From the NCBI GenBank assembly GCA_963832355.1, contig CAWHTX010000016.1, positions 62,001 to 126,000 of the forward strand: a DNA stretch of 64,000 nucleotides, in the 5' to 3' direction. Position numbers and translations under genes: made by a program. The notes under the pieces are model-generated. The model was not told where the DNA came from and did no database searches. It saw only the letters and a list, made by a program, of their open reading frames with translations. Shown piece after piece: positions 23,980-32,755 of the stretch (the stretch's first letter is position 1; each line of letters opens with the position of its first letter). Source of the DNA: DATFVA01 sp963832355 (GTDB taxonomy: Bacteria > Bacteroidota > Ignavibacteria > Ignavibacteriales > Ignavibacteriaceae).

Positions 23980-25365
23980 ATGATTACCCCCAGAAAAATG
24001 AAATTCTATGGTCTGAAGGATATAGACAGCATCCCTCAACTCAAAATGCTAAACAATGAAGAAAAGTTTGCTTTAAGTGTTGTTTCTAATGTTCTCCCTT
24101 TCAGAACAAATAACTATGTGGTTGAGGAATTAATTGACTGGAGCAATGTGCCCGATGATCCTATATACCAGCTTACTTTTCTGCAGAAAGATATGCTCAC
24201 TGATGATCAATTTGAAAAAATGGCCGATGCTTTAATACGGGATCTGCCGCGCAACGAAATTAAGCAGGTCGTTGATGAAATCAGACTTGAACTTAATCCT
24301 CATCCTGCAGGACAGATGACGGAGAACGTTCCCAGGCTGGGGGATGAACCTGTACCCGGCGTTCAGCATAAATACAGGGAAACCGTTCTTATATTTCCTT
24401 CGAGCGGGCAAACCTGCCATGCCTACTGCACTTTCTGTTTCAGATGGGCTCAGTTCGTCGGAATGAACGACATTAGATTTGCAACTGATGAATCCCGCAG
24501 ATTTCAGAAATACCTTAGCAAACACAAAGAGGTATCCGACGTACTCCTTACGGGCGGTGATCCGATGATCATGGGGTTGAATAATATCAAAGCATACATT
24601 GAACCCCTCCTTGAGCCTGAATTTGATCATATTCAGTCGATCAGGATCGGAACCAAATCTGTTGCCTACTGGCCTTACAAATATGTTACAGATAAGGAAT
24701 CAGATGAGCTGCTGAGGCTGTTTGAAAAAGTTGTTGCATCAGGAAAGCATCTGGCCATTATGGGACATTATAATCACTGGAAAGAACTGAGTACCGATGT
24801 TGCGAAGGAGGCTATCCGGAGAATAAGGAATACCGGCGCGCAGATAAGGACTCAATCTCCCCTGATTAAACACATTAACGATGATCCCGATGTATGGGCA
24901 AAGATGTGGAAAGATCAGGTTCATCTTGGATGTATCCCATATTATTTCTTCGTGGAAAGAAACACCGGAGCAAAGAATTATTTTGAAATACCTCTTGAGA
25001 GAGCATATAACATATTCAGAGATGCGTATGTACAGGTATCCGGTTTGAGCAGAACAGTGCGTGGACCTTCAATGTCGTGCCTCCCCGGTAAAGTTGCTAT
25101 TGAAGGAATTACCGAAATCAGAGGCGAGAAGGTGTTTGTACTGACTTTACTGCAGGCGAGAAATCCTGAATGGGTTAAACGGCCGTTCTTTGCCAAATAT
25201 GATCCAAATATATCATGGTACAATGAGCTGATGCCTGCTTTCGGCAAAGATAAATTCTTCTTCCAGGATGAGATGAATGAGATATTAATGACGAAGAACG
25301 GACAAATGTTCTTCGATGATGATTTCGAAGATGATTCGGAAGTTGATGTAAAACTTTTTGCCTGA
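23980..25365 (+). CDS. KamA-family radical SAM protein, lysine-2,3-aminomutase-related, substrate uncertain
   Basis: The 461-residue protein has the radical SAM cluster motif C-x3-C-x2-C at Cys146, Cys150 and Cys153 (CHAYCTFCFRW), then VLLTGGDPMI and a PLP-domain-like C-terminal half; Lys371 in LPGKVAIEG is the likely PLP lysine. True lysine 2,3-aminomutases have CSMYCRHCTRRR and two aspartates that bind the substrate side chain. By eye those positions are Arg (in YFFVERNTG) and Ser here, so the substrate is probably not lysine. A strong GGAGG sits 9 bases before the ATG. It is monocistronic, with terminator hairpins on both sides. The acidic tail (DDDFEDDSEVD) is unusual. Confidence 0.85.
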   Translation: MITPRKMKFYGLKDIDSIPQLKMLNNEEKFALSVVSNVLPFRTNNYVVEELIDWSNVPDDPIYQLTFLQKDMLTDDQFEKMADALIRDLPRNEIKQVVDEIRLELNPHPAGQMTENVPRLGDEPVPGVQHKYRETVLIFPSSGQTCHAYCTFCFRWAQFVGMNDIRFATDESRRFQKYLSKHKEVSDVLLTGGDPMIMGLNNIKAYIEPLLEPEFDHIQSIRIGTKSVAYWPYKYVTDKESDELLRLFEKVVASGKHLAIMGHYNHWKELSTDVAKEAIRRIRNTGAQIRTQSPLIKHINDDPDVWAKMWKDQVHLGCIPYYFFVERNTGAKNYFEIPLERAYNIFRDAYVQVSGLSRTVRGPSMSCLPGKVAIEGITEIRGEKVFVLTLLQARNPEWVKRPFFAKYDPNISWYNELMPAFGKDKFFFQDEMNEILMTKNGQMFFDDDFEDDSEVDVKLFA

Positions 25366-25395
25366 TACCCGATAATAGAATCTTCTAAAAAATTT

Positions 25396-25426
25396 AAACC
25401 CGGGATGATTCGTCCCGGGTTTTTTT
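25396..25426. terminator. Bidirectional terminator between KamA-like gene and ogt
   Basis: AAACCCGGGA / TCCCGGGTTT form a 10-bp stem with a 7-base loop, followed by T-run on the plus strand and a T-rich tract on the minus strand. It lies between two convergent genes and should serve both. Confidence 0.85.
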
Positions 25427-25427
25427 A

Positions 25428-25952
25428 TTAAAATAATTCCATACTAAGACTGCCCTCGAGCCCAAGCAGTTTTTCTTTAATCCCCGTTCCTCCGGAGTAG
25501 CCGCCTAACCTCCCGCTTGATTCTATCACCCTGTGGCAGGGTATTATTATAGGAACCGGATTCTGTCCGTTTGCTCTTCCAACCGCTCTTACATAATTTG
25601 CTCCGCCTACTTTCACAGCGATTTCTCTGTATGATTTAACTTGCCCATAAGAGATTTTACTTAGCTCTTTCCAGACATTTAACTGGAAATCGGAGCCTGA
25701 GATGTCCAGAGGAATTTTAAAATTTTTCCTGGTTCGGTTAAAATATTCTTCCAGCTCGGAATAGATATTAAACAGATAGGGATCATCTGGCCGGAGTTTA
25801 ATGGCTTTATAATTTGCGGGTGTGATTTTTTTATTATTAAGATGAACTTCGCATATCCCTTTTTTTGAAGCAAGTACTTTGAAATTTATATCAAAGAGTC
25901 TAAAGGAAGAGTAGTATAAAGGGTCCTGGTTTCCCATAAAATTATTCATCAT
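25428..25952 (-). CDS. ogt: Methylated-DNA--protein-cysteine methyltransferase (Ogt/MGMT)
   Basis: The 174-residue DNA repair protein transfers O6-alkyl groups from guanine to its own cysteine. The active site PIIIPCHRVI, the preceding helix NYVRAVGRANGQNP and the GGYSGG block are intact, and the DNA-binding helix-turn-helix region (ISYGQVKSYREIA) is clear. Start: two adjacent ATGs at 25952 and 25949. A second MGMT domain is in the broken ada gene at 41.6-42.3 kb, so this copy may be the main repair activity. Confidence 0.93.
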   Translation of the reverse strand: MMNNFMGNQDPLYYSSFRLFDINFKVLASKKGICEVHLNNKKITPANYKAIKLRPDDPYLFNIYSELEEYFNRTRKNFKIPLDISGSDFQLNVWKELSKISYGQVKSYREIAVKVGGANYVRAVGRANGQNPVPIIIPCHRVIESSGRLGGYSGGTGIKEKLLGLEGSLSMELF

Positions 25953-25983
25953 TAACTTGATGATAATTTATAAAAAACATAAT

Positions 25984-26016
25984 AAAAAAGGGGAAGAAAT
26001 CTTATATTTCTTCCCC
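25984..26016 (-). terminator. Rho-independent terminator of the nfu gene
   Basis: A perfect 11-bp inverted repeat (GGGGAAGAAAT / ATTTCTTCCCC) with a 5-base loop, followed on the minus strand by six T. It starts 28 bases after the nfu stop. Confidence 0.85.
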
Positions 26017-26043
26017 TGTGTCAGTGAGTACACGAGAGAATTT

Positions 26044-26586
26044 TTATGCTGGAACCACTTCAAGAGACGGGTGAATATCTCTTTTAAGCAGTCCTTCGAT
26101 AGCCATCAATGTTCCGCTGATAGAACTGGGGCAGCTTCCGCAGGCTCCCTGGTAGCGGATCTTTACAGTGTATCCGTCAAGACCCAGTACCTCAAGTCCG
26201 CCTCCATCACCGGCAAGCGCCGGTCTTACTCTCATATCAAGCAGCGAATTTATCTGCTTAAGCAATTCGTTATCACTTCCGTTAAACGGCTGGACTTCCT
26301 TTTCAGCGGGAATCTGACTTCTGTCAAAGCCTCTGACAAATTCAATTAATGGTTTCTGTATCTGTCCCCAGCTGGTATTCGGTAACTTTTCAATCGTAAC
26401 AAACTTATCCATATAAAATACAGATACAACACCTTCTATTTCAAAAATACCGGCAGCAAGCGGGTCATCTTTTGCCGATTCCTGATCAGGAAACTGCCTG
26501 GTTTCCAGGTTTAGTAATTTCTCATTCAATATAAACTTCAAAGCCTGTGGATTTGGGGTCAATTCCACATCTTCAATCATTAACAT
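26044..26586 (-). CDS. NfuA-like iron-sulfur cluster carrier (Nfu N-terminal and NifU-like domains)
   Basis: The 180-residue cytoplasmic protein has an N-terminal Nfu_N scaffold domain (about 1-90, TPNPQALKFILNE) and a C-terminal NifU-like domain (about 105-180) with RVRPALAGDGGGLE and the cluster-binding CGSC (C-x2-C). It delivers Fe-S clusters to client enzymes; the aconitase and the radical SAM protein in this window are possible clients. AAAGGAGA sits 6 bases before the ATG at 26586, so the longer frame upstream is not used. Confidence 0.92.
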   Translation of the reverse strand: MLMIEDVELTPNPQALKFILNEKLLNLETRQFPDQESAKDDPLAAGIFEIEGVVSVFYMDKFVTIEKLPNTSWGQIQKPLIEFVRGFDRSQIPAEKEVQPFNGSDNELLKQINSLLDMRVRPALAGDGGGLEVLGLDGYTVKIRYQGACGSCPSSISGTLMAIEGLLKRDIHPSLEVVPA

Positions 26587-27048
26587 AGGTATTCTCCTTT
26601 CAATTGCAAAAATAAGGCATATGGCCAAATACCACAAGTCTAAAAGATGTTATTTCAGTACTAACCTTACCGGAGCACATTTCGTTCCTGAAAACTAAAG
26701 TCTTTTTCAATACCGGACGCTGTCCCGGCGCTATTATATTTTCCGTTCTCAAATAAGCGGACTAATGTAAATATACAGTTAGTAATTACTATTGAATTTC
26801 CGATTAAAAAGATTTATAATGTATTACAATAAGGGGATTAAAACTGCAGAATCCTCTGTTGAATGATTCAACAATTTACCCTAAGAAATACGGGTTGAAC
26901 CGTCCTTGAACCGTCTATTCCCCGGGATAAAACCGGGACTAATCCGTTCCTCCTATGCTGCGGACCGGAGCAGACTTAATTCATTATAAATTGTATAAAT
27001 TCCTTTTTGAGGATATATTTTAGAGTTACATTAAAAATAATTCGAAAG
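26587..27048. other. Gene-free stretch with small repeats
   Basis: No gene is visible in these 460 bases between the divergent nfu and asparaginase genes. They contain a tandem pair TTGAACCGTCC / TTGAACCGTCT at 26895-26916 (period 11), a small dyad GTTGAATGATTCAAC near 26859-26873, and CCCGG-N7-CCGGG near 26921-26937. GGACTAAT occurs twice. The nfu ribosome binding site lies at the left end. Promoters for both genes must be here, but I cannot place them with confidence. Confidence 0.5.
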
Positions 27049-28026
27049 ATGATGAAGAAAATATTAGTTGTTTTTACCGGCGGTACATTTTCAATGAAAA
27101 TCGATAAAAAAACGGGTGGGGCTGTCCCCAGGTATTCCGGGGATGAGCTGCTCGATAAGATCCCTGAGGCAAAGGAACTGGCAGATATAACCTGCTATGA
27201 TTTCGGAAAGTACCCGGGACCACATATGACTCCCGCTCTTATGATGAATTTATCGATGAAGATCCGCGAGCTGATGCAGCAGGAGGAATATGCCGGAATA
27301 ATTGTTACACACGGAACAGATACCCTGGAGGAAACTGCTTATTTTCTTGATCTTACTATTAAAACGGCGACACCGATTGTGGTGATCGGCTCTATGAAAA
27401 ACAGTTCGGAACCGGATTGGGACGGACCGAGGAACCTGCTTGATGCAATACATATCTGCCTGACTGATAACTGCAGGAATATAGGTGTGCTGGTCTGCTT
27501 AAACGGAGAGATAAATGCTGCAAGTGAAGTAACAAAGATCTATACCGAACAGATAGACAGCTTTACGAGTCTCGATTTCGGTGACCTGGGATTTGTCCAG
27601 AACGGCCGTGTAATATTGAACCGTCTGCCGCGAAGACTGGAAACAATTGAAACGGATAAGCTGGTAATGAATGTGGATTTGCTTACCGTATATGCAGGTA
27701 TGGATGATAAGTTCTTTAGATATTCCGCCGACAGCGGTGTTGAAGGAATTGTTGTTGAGGCGCTGGGAGTAGGAAATGTGCCTCCCCCGGCTTTTGAGGG
27801 CATTAAGTATGCGGTTGAAAAAGGAATTCCTGTTGTGCTGGTCTCACGCTGTCCCGCGGGAGAAACTCTTGATATTTACAGCTATCCCGGAGCAGGAAAA
27901 TGGCTGCACAAATTAGGAGTTATCTTCGCCGATTACCTTAACGGCCAGAAGGCAAGGATAAAACTGATGCTTGCACTGGGGATTACTAAAGACAAGAAGA
28001 AATTAAGGAAGCTTTTCGAAAATTAA
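27049..28026 (+). CDS. ansA: Type I-like L-asparaginase
   Basis: The 325-residue cytoplasmic enzyme hydrolyses asparagine to aspartate and ammonia. The first catalytic motif, VVFTGGTFSMK, has its nucleophilic Thr; the second, IIVTHGTDTLEETAYFL, has the Thr-Asp pair; and a GSMKNSSEPDWDGPRNL block replaces the common GSMRP-type sequence. I used the ATG at 27049 (a second ATG follows directly); the frame continues to a TTG upstream that lacks a ribosome site. There is no signal peptide. It ends 4 bases into the convergent murI gene. Confidence 0.9.
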   Translation: MMKKILVVFTGGTFSMKIDKKTGGAVPRYSGDELLDKIPEAKELADITCYDFGKYPGPHMTPALMMNLSMKIRELMQQEEYAGIIVTHGTDTLEETAYFLDLTIKTATPIVVIGSMKNSSEPDWDGPRNLLDAIHICLTDNCRNIGVLVCLNGEINAASEVTKIYTEQIDSFTSLDFGDLGFVQNGRVILNRLPRRLETIETDKLVMNVDLLTVYAGMDDKFFRYSADSGVEGIVVEALGVGNVPPPAFEGIKYAVEKGIPVVLVSRCPAGETLDIYSYPGAGKWLHKLGVIFADYLNGQKARIKLMLALGITKDKKKLRKLFEN

Positions 28027-28859
28027 GACGGCCGGGAATGATTCAGGAAATTCAGATGTTCCACTTCAACCTTGTGAACATCCTTAACAGGATTTCCGAG
28101 AAATAATTCTGCAACCTCTCTGAACTTGGTGGGGATATCACTTACATATAATTCCTGGTTGCCCATACTGTAGCTGTTAGTATGCAGGTCTGTCCTGTCA
28201 AGTTCATTCCTTATCATTTCAGCTGCAACCACCCCTGAATCCACCAGGGTTACATCATCACCGATCACCTCCTGGATCACTTTTGAAAGAATAGGATAAT
28301 GCGTACATCCCAGTACCAGGGTGTCAATATTCTCATCGCGCAGCTCATGCAGATACTCTTCAGCGATCTCGTAAGTTGCTTTATGTTCAATCCATCCTTC
28401 TTCGGCAAGCGGAACGAATAAAGGGCAGGCGGTTTCAAATACTTCTATTTCGGGATTCAAATGCCTGATCTTATTTGAGTAAGCTTTATTGGAGATAGTG
28501 GCTCGTGTCCCTATTACACCAACCCTGTTGTTCTTCGTGGTTCTGACGGCGGTTGCTGAGCCCGGCTCTATCATTCCGATAATAGGAACATTAAAATTCT
28601 TTTTAAGTACTTCCATAGCGACAGAGGATGCAGTATTGCAGGCTACAATTATGGCTTTGACATTCTTCTGCATTAAAAACTTAGCATCTTCCATTGAATA
28701 CTCGATGACAGTGTCATTGGATTTAGAACCATACGGTACTCTTGCTGTATCACCGAAGTAAACGATATTTTCTTCCGGCAAAGTCGCTGCAATACGTTTA
28801 ACCACCGTAAGTCCGCCGATACCAGAATCAAATACTCCTATCGGCTTTTCTTTCTCCAT
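28023..28859 (-). CDS. murI: Glutamate racemase
   Basis: The 278-residue enzyme makes D-glutamate for peptidoglycan. The motifs are GVFDSGIGGLTV (catalytic Asp), the VACNTASSVA loop (first catalytic Cys) and LGCTHYPIL (second catalytic Cys and His). I chose the ATG at 28859 (MEKEKPIGVFDSG) because the frame extension upstream overlaps glnD and is not conserved-looking. It lies 19 bases after glnD and is probably cotranscribed with it. Confidence 0.95.
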   Translation of the reverse strand: MEKEKPIGVFDSGIGGLTVVKRIAATLPEENIVYFGDTARVPYGSKSNDTVIEYSMEDAKFLMQKNVKAIIVACNTASSVAMEVLKKNFNVPIIGMIEPGSATAVRTTKNNRVGVIGTRATISNKAYSNKIRHLNPEIEVFETACPLFVPLAEEGWIEHKATYEIAEEYLHELRDENIDTLVLGCTHYPILSKVIQEVIGDDVTLVDSGVVAAEMIRNELDRTDLHTNSYSMGNQELYVSDIPTKFREVAELFLGNPVKDVHKVEVEHLNFLNHSRPS

Positions 28860-28878
28860 AAAGTTCAATGTGTAAATC

Positions 28879-31458
28879 CTATAATAATTGAGAGATAGTT
28901 TCCGTAAGTTCTGTTTTAATGAGATCGTAATCGCTGGGGGAGATTTTCTTCCCGCTGGCATCCAGCACATAAAATGAGTCGACTATATCATCACCTCTCG
29001 TAGCGATCTTGGCAAAATAAATGCTTAAGCCAAGCTGGTTCATTTTATTCGTTACCTGGTACAAAAATCCAAGTCTGTCGGGTGAAAAAATATCTATTAT
29101 TGTATACTTCTCATAATTTTCGAATTCTAATTTCACTTTGCCCGTACGTTTGAAGAGACGCGTTTCAATTCTCCACCACTTCGATTTCATCTTCGCAAAT
29201 TCCTGGTCTAACCGAAGCAACCCGGATATAACAGATTTCATATCCTTCCTTATTTTACCGAAGCGGTCCTTCTCGATCTTCTTTCCGGTATTAAAATCTG
29301 TCACATTGAAAGTATCTATTACTATCCCGTCTTTCCTTGTAAATATTCTTGCATCGTGAATATTCACGCCATTTATAGACAGAACGCCGCACACCTTGGA
29401 AAGAAGAGAAGAAAAGTCACGTGTAATAACCGTTATGTTTGTAAAATCGTTAAGCTCCTTAAATGAGGTAGAGATCGTAACACCCTTCTGGATTTCCTCA
29501 ACGTGTTTGGCTATTTCCTTTTCGGTGAAGTTTTGAGCATAGGCAATATCATTAATGGAGTCAATATGTTCCTGCACGTTATCTTCTGATATCGCGTCCG
29601 AGTGTTTGCTGATCTCTTTTGGAATAAGGTACGTACTGGAGATCAGGAATTCCTCGCCGCTGATCTTTTCTTCAAGCATGGCATAGGTTTTACGGTACAA
29701 TTCAGCAAGAAGATCGCTTTTCCAGGAAGTCCATACAGCGGGATTCACAGCAGACAGATCAGCGTAAGTAACAAGGTAAAGAAGGTTCAGCTCATTGGTA
29801 GAATTAAAGCGGGAAGCAAAGTTATTAAGGGTTTCGGGATCATTAAGGTTCCGCCTGAAAGCAACCTGTTCCATGACAAGATGATTTCTTACAAGCAGGG
29901 AAACCTTTTCAATTTCTTCTTCCGAATATCCCAACCGATACATTACGGCGGCTGCAACCTCAGCACCTATAATTTCATGTCCCGCAATATTTATCGGCTT
30001 GGCAATGTCGTGGAACAGAAGTCCCAGGTAGAGAAATTCTTTATCCTTCAGACTGGTAAACAGCTTACCCAGCTGAGAATGTTCGCGTTCCAGCTTCTCA
30101 ACATTCTTAATCGTAACGAGGGTATGCTCGTCGGCTGTATAGAAATGATATACACCGTGCTGCAGAAAACCGATCATATCTTTAAACTCGGGAAGGAAGG
30201 CTCCCAGCACACCAAGTTCATTCATTGCAGAGAGCGTCTGTCCCACGTTTTTCGGCAGTTTGAGGATCTCCCTGAAAAACACTGAAGACTCGGTCTCCAG
30301 GGAAGATCCTTTATCCATTTTTTCAACTGTCTCAATTATCCTTGCGCGGAGACTCTCATCAAACCTTGCGTTATAAAGCCCGCGGTAGTAGTAGCCGCGA
30401 AGAATTGAAGACAGGGTAAAATCTTTTTCACCGACAAATGAGATAATATTTCCCTTAAAGACATAATCATCATCCAGTTTTATGGCAAGAGTATCGGGGA
30501 GAGGATTAACAACCTCTTCCCGGAAGGTCTTTGCTATAGATTTTGAAAACCTGTTGATGACATTGGCTGCAGCATAATACCTGTTCATAAAGGTTGATAT
30601 AGCATTCTCCGAGTTATAGACCATAGCCGCGATCTTTTTCTGATCCTGGAACTCGAGTCTGTCGCTCTTCTGCTGATTCATTATATGAAGGATATTGCGC
30701 ACAGTGATCACGAAGTTGTAGCTTTCAAGCAGTCTCTTACATTCATTAGAAGTAGTATATTCATCTTCGTTTAGCTGCTGTATGAAGTTCTCGGCCTGCG
30801 TCATTTCGTTCTGCTTGTTGAGGAGGGTCTTATTTACAAGCATGTACATCCACTCAACAGCCTGGAAATCCCTTAATCCCCCTGCCGATAACTTGACGTT
30901 CGGTTCAAGGATCTTCGGTGAATCATCATATTTATCGTAGCGGTGCTGGATATCTTCCAGCATCTCGTTTATAAGCTTAACCTTTACCTCTTCTGTTACC
31001 GAATCAAGAGCAATGTCATTCCATAGCAGGTATATTTTATCATTACCAAGGAGAAACCTTGTTTCAAAGAACTGCGTAAAGGTGTGAAGATCGCTTTCAA
31101 TAAACTTCTTAATATCTGAGAATTCCCTTACTGTATGCGAAACCTCGATACCGTTATCCCAGAGTCTTGTAACGAACTCTACTATATCCTTTTCATTGTC
31201 GGCAACCGAATCGGTAATAAACATCAGGTCAATATCAGAATAGGGCGAGAGTTCCCTTCGACTGAAGCTTCCTGCGGACGCAAGAGCAAAGTTATATTTA
31301 CCGCCGCCCGCGAGGGCACGGATAAACTCTTCGACAAGCAGACTGAACTCAAGACTGAACTTCAGCGATGCGTCCACTCCTTTGTATTCAGAGAAAAGCT
31401 TTTCCTTCTTTTCCCTAAAATCCTGTCTTATTCTGTTTGCTACTTCCAGGGGAACCAT
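28879..31458 (-). CDS. glnD: [Protein-PII] uridylyltransferase family protein
   Basis: The 859-residue bifunctional nitrogen sensor has an N-terminal nucleotidyltransferase domain with SAGSFSRRELSPYSDIDLM (residues 61-79, catalytic Asp75 and Asp77), a GlnE/GlnD linker domain, an HD domain with LLFHDIAKP and GHEIIGA at about 440-560, and two C-terminal ACT domains (one beginning near NITVITRDFSSLLSKVCG, the second near YTIIDIFSPDRLGFLYQV). It would uridylylate and deuridylylate PII according to glutamine. No PII gene is in the window. Its ATG lies 44 bases inside queF, so the two are overlapping operon partners. Confidence 0.9.
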   Translation of the reverse strand: MVPLEVANRIRQDFREKKEKLFSEYKGVDASLKFSLEFSLLVEEFIRALAGGGKYNFALASAGSFSRRELSPYSDIDLMFITDSVADNEKDIVEFVTRLWDNGIEVSHTVREFSDIKKFIESDLHTFTQFFETRFLLGNDKIYLLWNDIALDSVTEEVKVKLINEMLEDIQHRYDKYDDSPKILEPNVKLSAGGLRDFQAVEWMYMLVNKTLLNKQNEMTQAENFIQQLNEDEYTTSNECKRLLESYNFVITVRNILHIMNQQKSDRLEFQDQKKIAAMVYNSENAISTFMNRYYAAANVINRFSKSIAKTFREEVVNPLPDTLAIKLDDDYVFKGNIISFVGEKDFTLSSILRGYYYRGLYNARFDESLRARIIETVEKMDKGSSLETESSVFFREILKLPKNVGQTLSAMNELGVLGAFLPEFKDMIGFLQHGVYHFYTADEHTLVTIKNVEKLEREHSQLGKLFTSLKDKEFLYLGLLFHDIAKPINIAGHEIIGAEVAAAVMYRLGYSEEEIEKVSLLVRNHLVMEQVAFRRNLNDPETLNNFASRFNSTNELNLLYLVTYADLSAVNPAVWTSWKSDLLAELYRKTYAMLEEKISGEEFLISSTYLIPKEISKHSDAISEDNVQEHIDSINDIAYAQNFTEKEIAKHVEEIQKGVTISTSFKELNDFTNITVITRDFSSLLSKVCGVLSINGVNIHDARIFTRKDGIVIDTFNVTDFNTGKKIEKDRFGKIRKDMKSVISGLLRLDQEFAKMKSKWWRIETRLFKRTGKVKLEFENYEKYTIIDIFSPDRLGFLYQVTNKMNQLGLSIYFAKIATRGDDIVDSFYVLDASGKKISPSDYDLIKTELTETISQLL

Positions 31459-31807
31459 TATTTTTATGTTCAGCCTTTACTACTGATGATATACCGCCTC
31501 TTACATTGAAAGAGGCAGTGATTAACATATACCTTGGTTTACACACTTCAACGAGATCATCCAGAATTTTATTAGTTACACTCTCAAAATATATCCCGTC
31601 ATTTCTGTACGAGTTAAGATAAAATTTTAATGATTTCAATTCTATGCACAGTTTATCAGGAATGTATTCGATGATCATTGTGGCAAAGTCAGGCTGGCCG
31701 GTTTTAGGACAAACGGAAGTAAATTCCGGCGCCGTATGAATTACAGAATAATCCCTGTCGGGGTAAGCATTATCGAATACTTCAAGTATTTTTAATTTAT
31801 CGTCCAT
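31415..31807 (-). CDS. queF: NADPH-dependent preQ0 reductase
   Basis: The 130-residue unimodular QueF reduces 7-cyano-7-deazaguanine to preQ1 in queuosine synthesis. It has the catalytic FTSVCPKTGQPDF block (Cys and Asp) and IELKSLKFYLNSYRN, which binds NADPH and substrate. The Lys/Asn-rich C-terminal tail is coded where glnD begins. QueC, encoded 100 bases upstream on the same strand, supplies its substrate. Confidence 0.95.
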   Translation of the reverse strand: MDDKLKILEVFDNAYPDRDYSVIHTAPEFTSVCPKTGQPDFATMIIEYIPDKLCIELKSLKFYLNSYRNDGIYFESVTNKILDDLVEVCKPRYMLITASFNVRGGISSVVKAEHKNNGSPGSSKQNKTGF

Positions 31808-31863
31808 TCTCTTGTTTTTATTTCTGATTAAACATATTTAATTGTTAGTGGATTATATAAGTC

Positions 31864-31884
31864 ATGCTGAATTTATTTCAGCAT
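31864..31884. repeat. REP-like palindrome (ATGCTGAA-N5-TTCAGCAT)
   Basis: A perfect 8-bp dyad with 5-base loop lies in the 100-base gap between queC and queF, flanked by GTC and CTCC. Palindromes of the form TCATGCTGAA..TTCAGCATCT occur as dispersed repeats in genomes of this group, from general familiarity rather than a search. It could also weaken read-through from queC. Confidence 0.5.
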
Positions 31885-31907
31885 CTCCGTCATTGTTCTT
31901 ATCCGTT

Positions 31908-32603
31908 TCAGGTATAGACGGGTCTGATTTTATATTTAATAGGGTCTTCTACACCTGCCTGCTGAAACCCTCGCAGCCTCAGTGCACAGCTGTCGCACTC
32001 TCCGCAGGCTTCATCTTCATTCTTATAACACGACCATGTAAGATGGAGAGGTGCACCAAGCTCTATACCTTTCTTAACAATTTCCGACTTGGAAAAGTTT
32101 ATTACCGGTGTTTCTATTTTAATAATTGTTTCGGGTCTTGTTCCTGCATTTATCACTTTTTCGAATGCCTCGAAAAATTCCGGACGACAGTCGGGATATC
32201 CGGATGAATCCTCATACACAGCACCAATATATATCTTTTCTGCTCCAAGAACCTCTGCCCAGCTGGTACAGGCTGATAAAATATTTGCATTTCTGAAGGG
32301 AACATATGAGGAAGGTATGCTTTTATCGGAAAGATCCGCTTTTCTGATATCCTGTTTCATATCCGTCAGGGATGATCCTCCGATTTCTGCCAGGTGTGCA
32401 TGATCGATTACGAGTCTTTTATCAGCCTTATAAAAATCAGCAATATCATTGAAAGCTTTTAGTTCTCTTTTCTCGGTTCTCTGTCCGTAATTTATATGGA
32501 GCAGGGCAAGGTCATAATTTTCAGCCGCAATTGCCGCAGTTACACAGCTGTCCATCCCGCCGCTGAGCGCAACAACAGCGATATTTTTCTTACTTTTTAC
32601 CAT
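31908..32603 (-). CDS. queC: 7-cyano-7-deazaguanine synthase
   Basis: The 231-residue ATP-dependent enzyme converts carboxy-deazaguanine to preQ0. The PP-loop VALSGGMDS lies near residues 11-19. The C-terminal zinc site uses the cysteines in SCYKNE..CGECDSCALR. The HINYGQRTEKRE block is typical. It is the first gene of a minus-strand run queC-queF-glnD-murI. I saw no preQ1 riboswitch in the 152-base gap shared with pncB; a TATAAT lies in the leader, but its -35 is poor. Confidence 0.95.
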   Translation of the reverse strand: MVKSKKNIAVVALSGGMDSCVTAAIAAENYDLALLHINYGQRTEKRELKAFNDIADFYKADKRLVIDHAHLAEIGGSSLTDMKQDIRKADLSDKSIPSSYVPFRNANILSACTSWAEVLGAEKIYIGAVYEDSSGYPDCRPEFFEAFEKVINAGTRPETIIKIETPVINFSKSEIVKKGIELGAPLHLTWSCYKNEDEACGECDSCALRLRGFQQAGVEDPIKYKIRPVYT

Positions 32604-32755
32604 AATTATCCGGCTAAAATAAGAAAATACAAGCTGTGAAGAAATGAGGAATCGCCTGATAAATACTTATAAATTATAATGTTTTTGCGCTGCCTCATTA
32701 ACTTAGCCGCTGATTCTTTATATTATTACTTTAATGTTAACCATCCGGAAGAATT

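Noticed and set aside
24232..24630. 132-residue minus-strand open frame
   Set aside because: Antisense to the KamA-like gene, across its Fe-S motif region; no support.
28860..28970. Longer N-terminus for murI
   Set aside because: The extension overlaps glnD, is unlike the family and starts 37 residues before the conserved GVFDSG motif.
29602..30285. 227-residue plus-strand open frame opposite glnD
   Set aside because: It lies wholly inside glnD, which has clear nucleotidyltransferase, HD and ACT domains; the antisense translation shows no family motif.
32604..32755. Possible preQ1 riboswitch before queC
   Set aside because: The leader lacks the compact C-rich stem and A-rich tail expected of preQ1 riboswitches.
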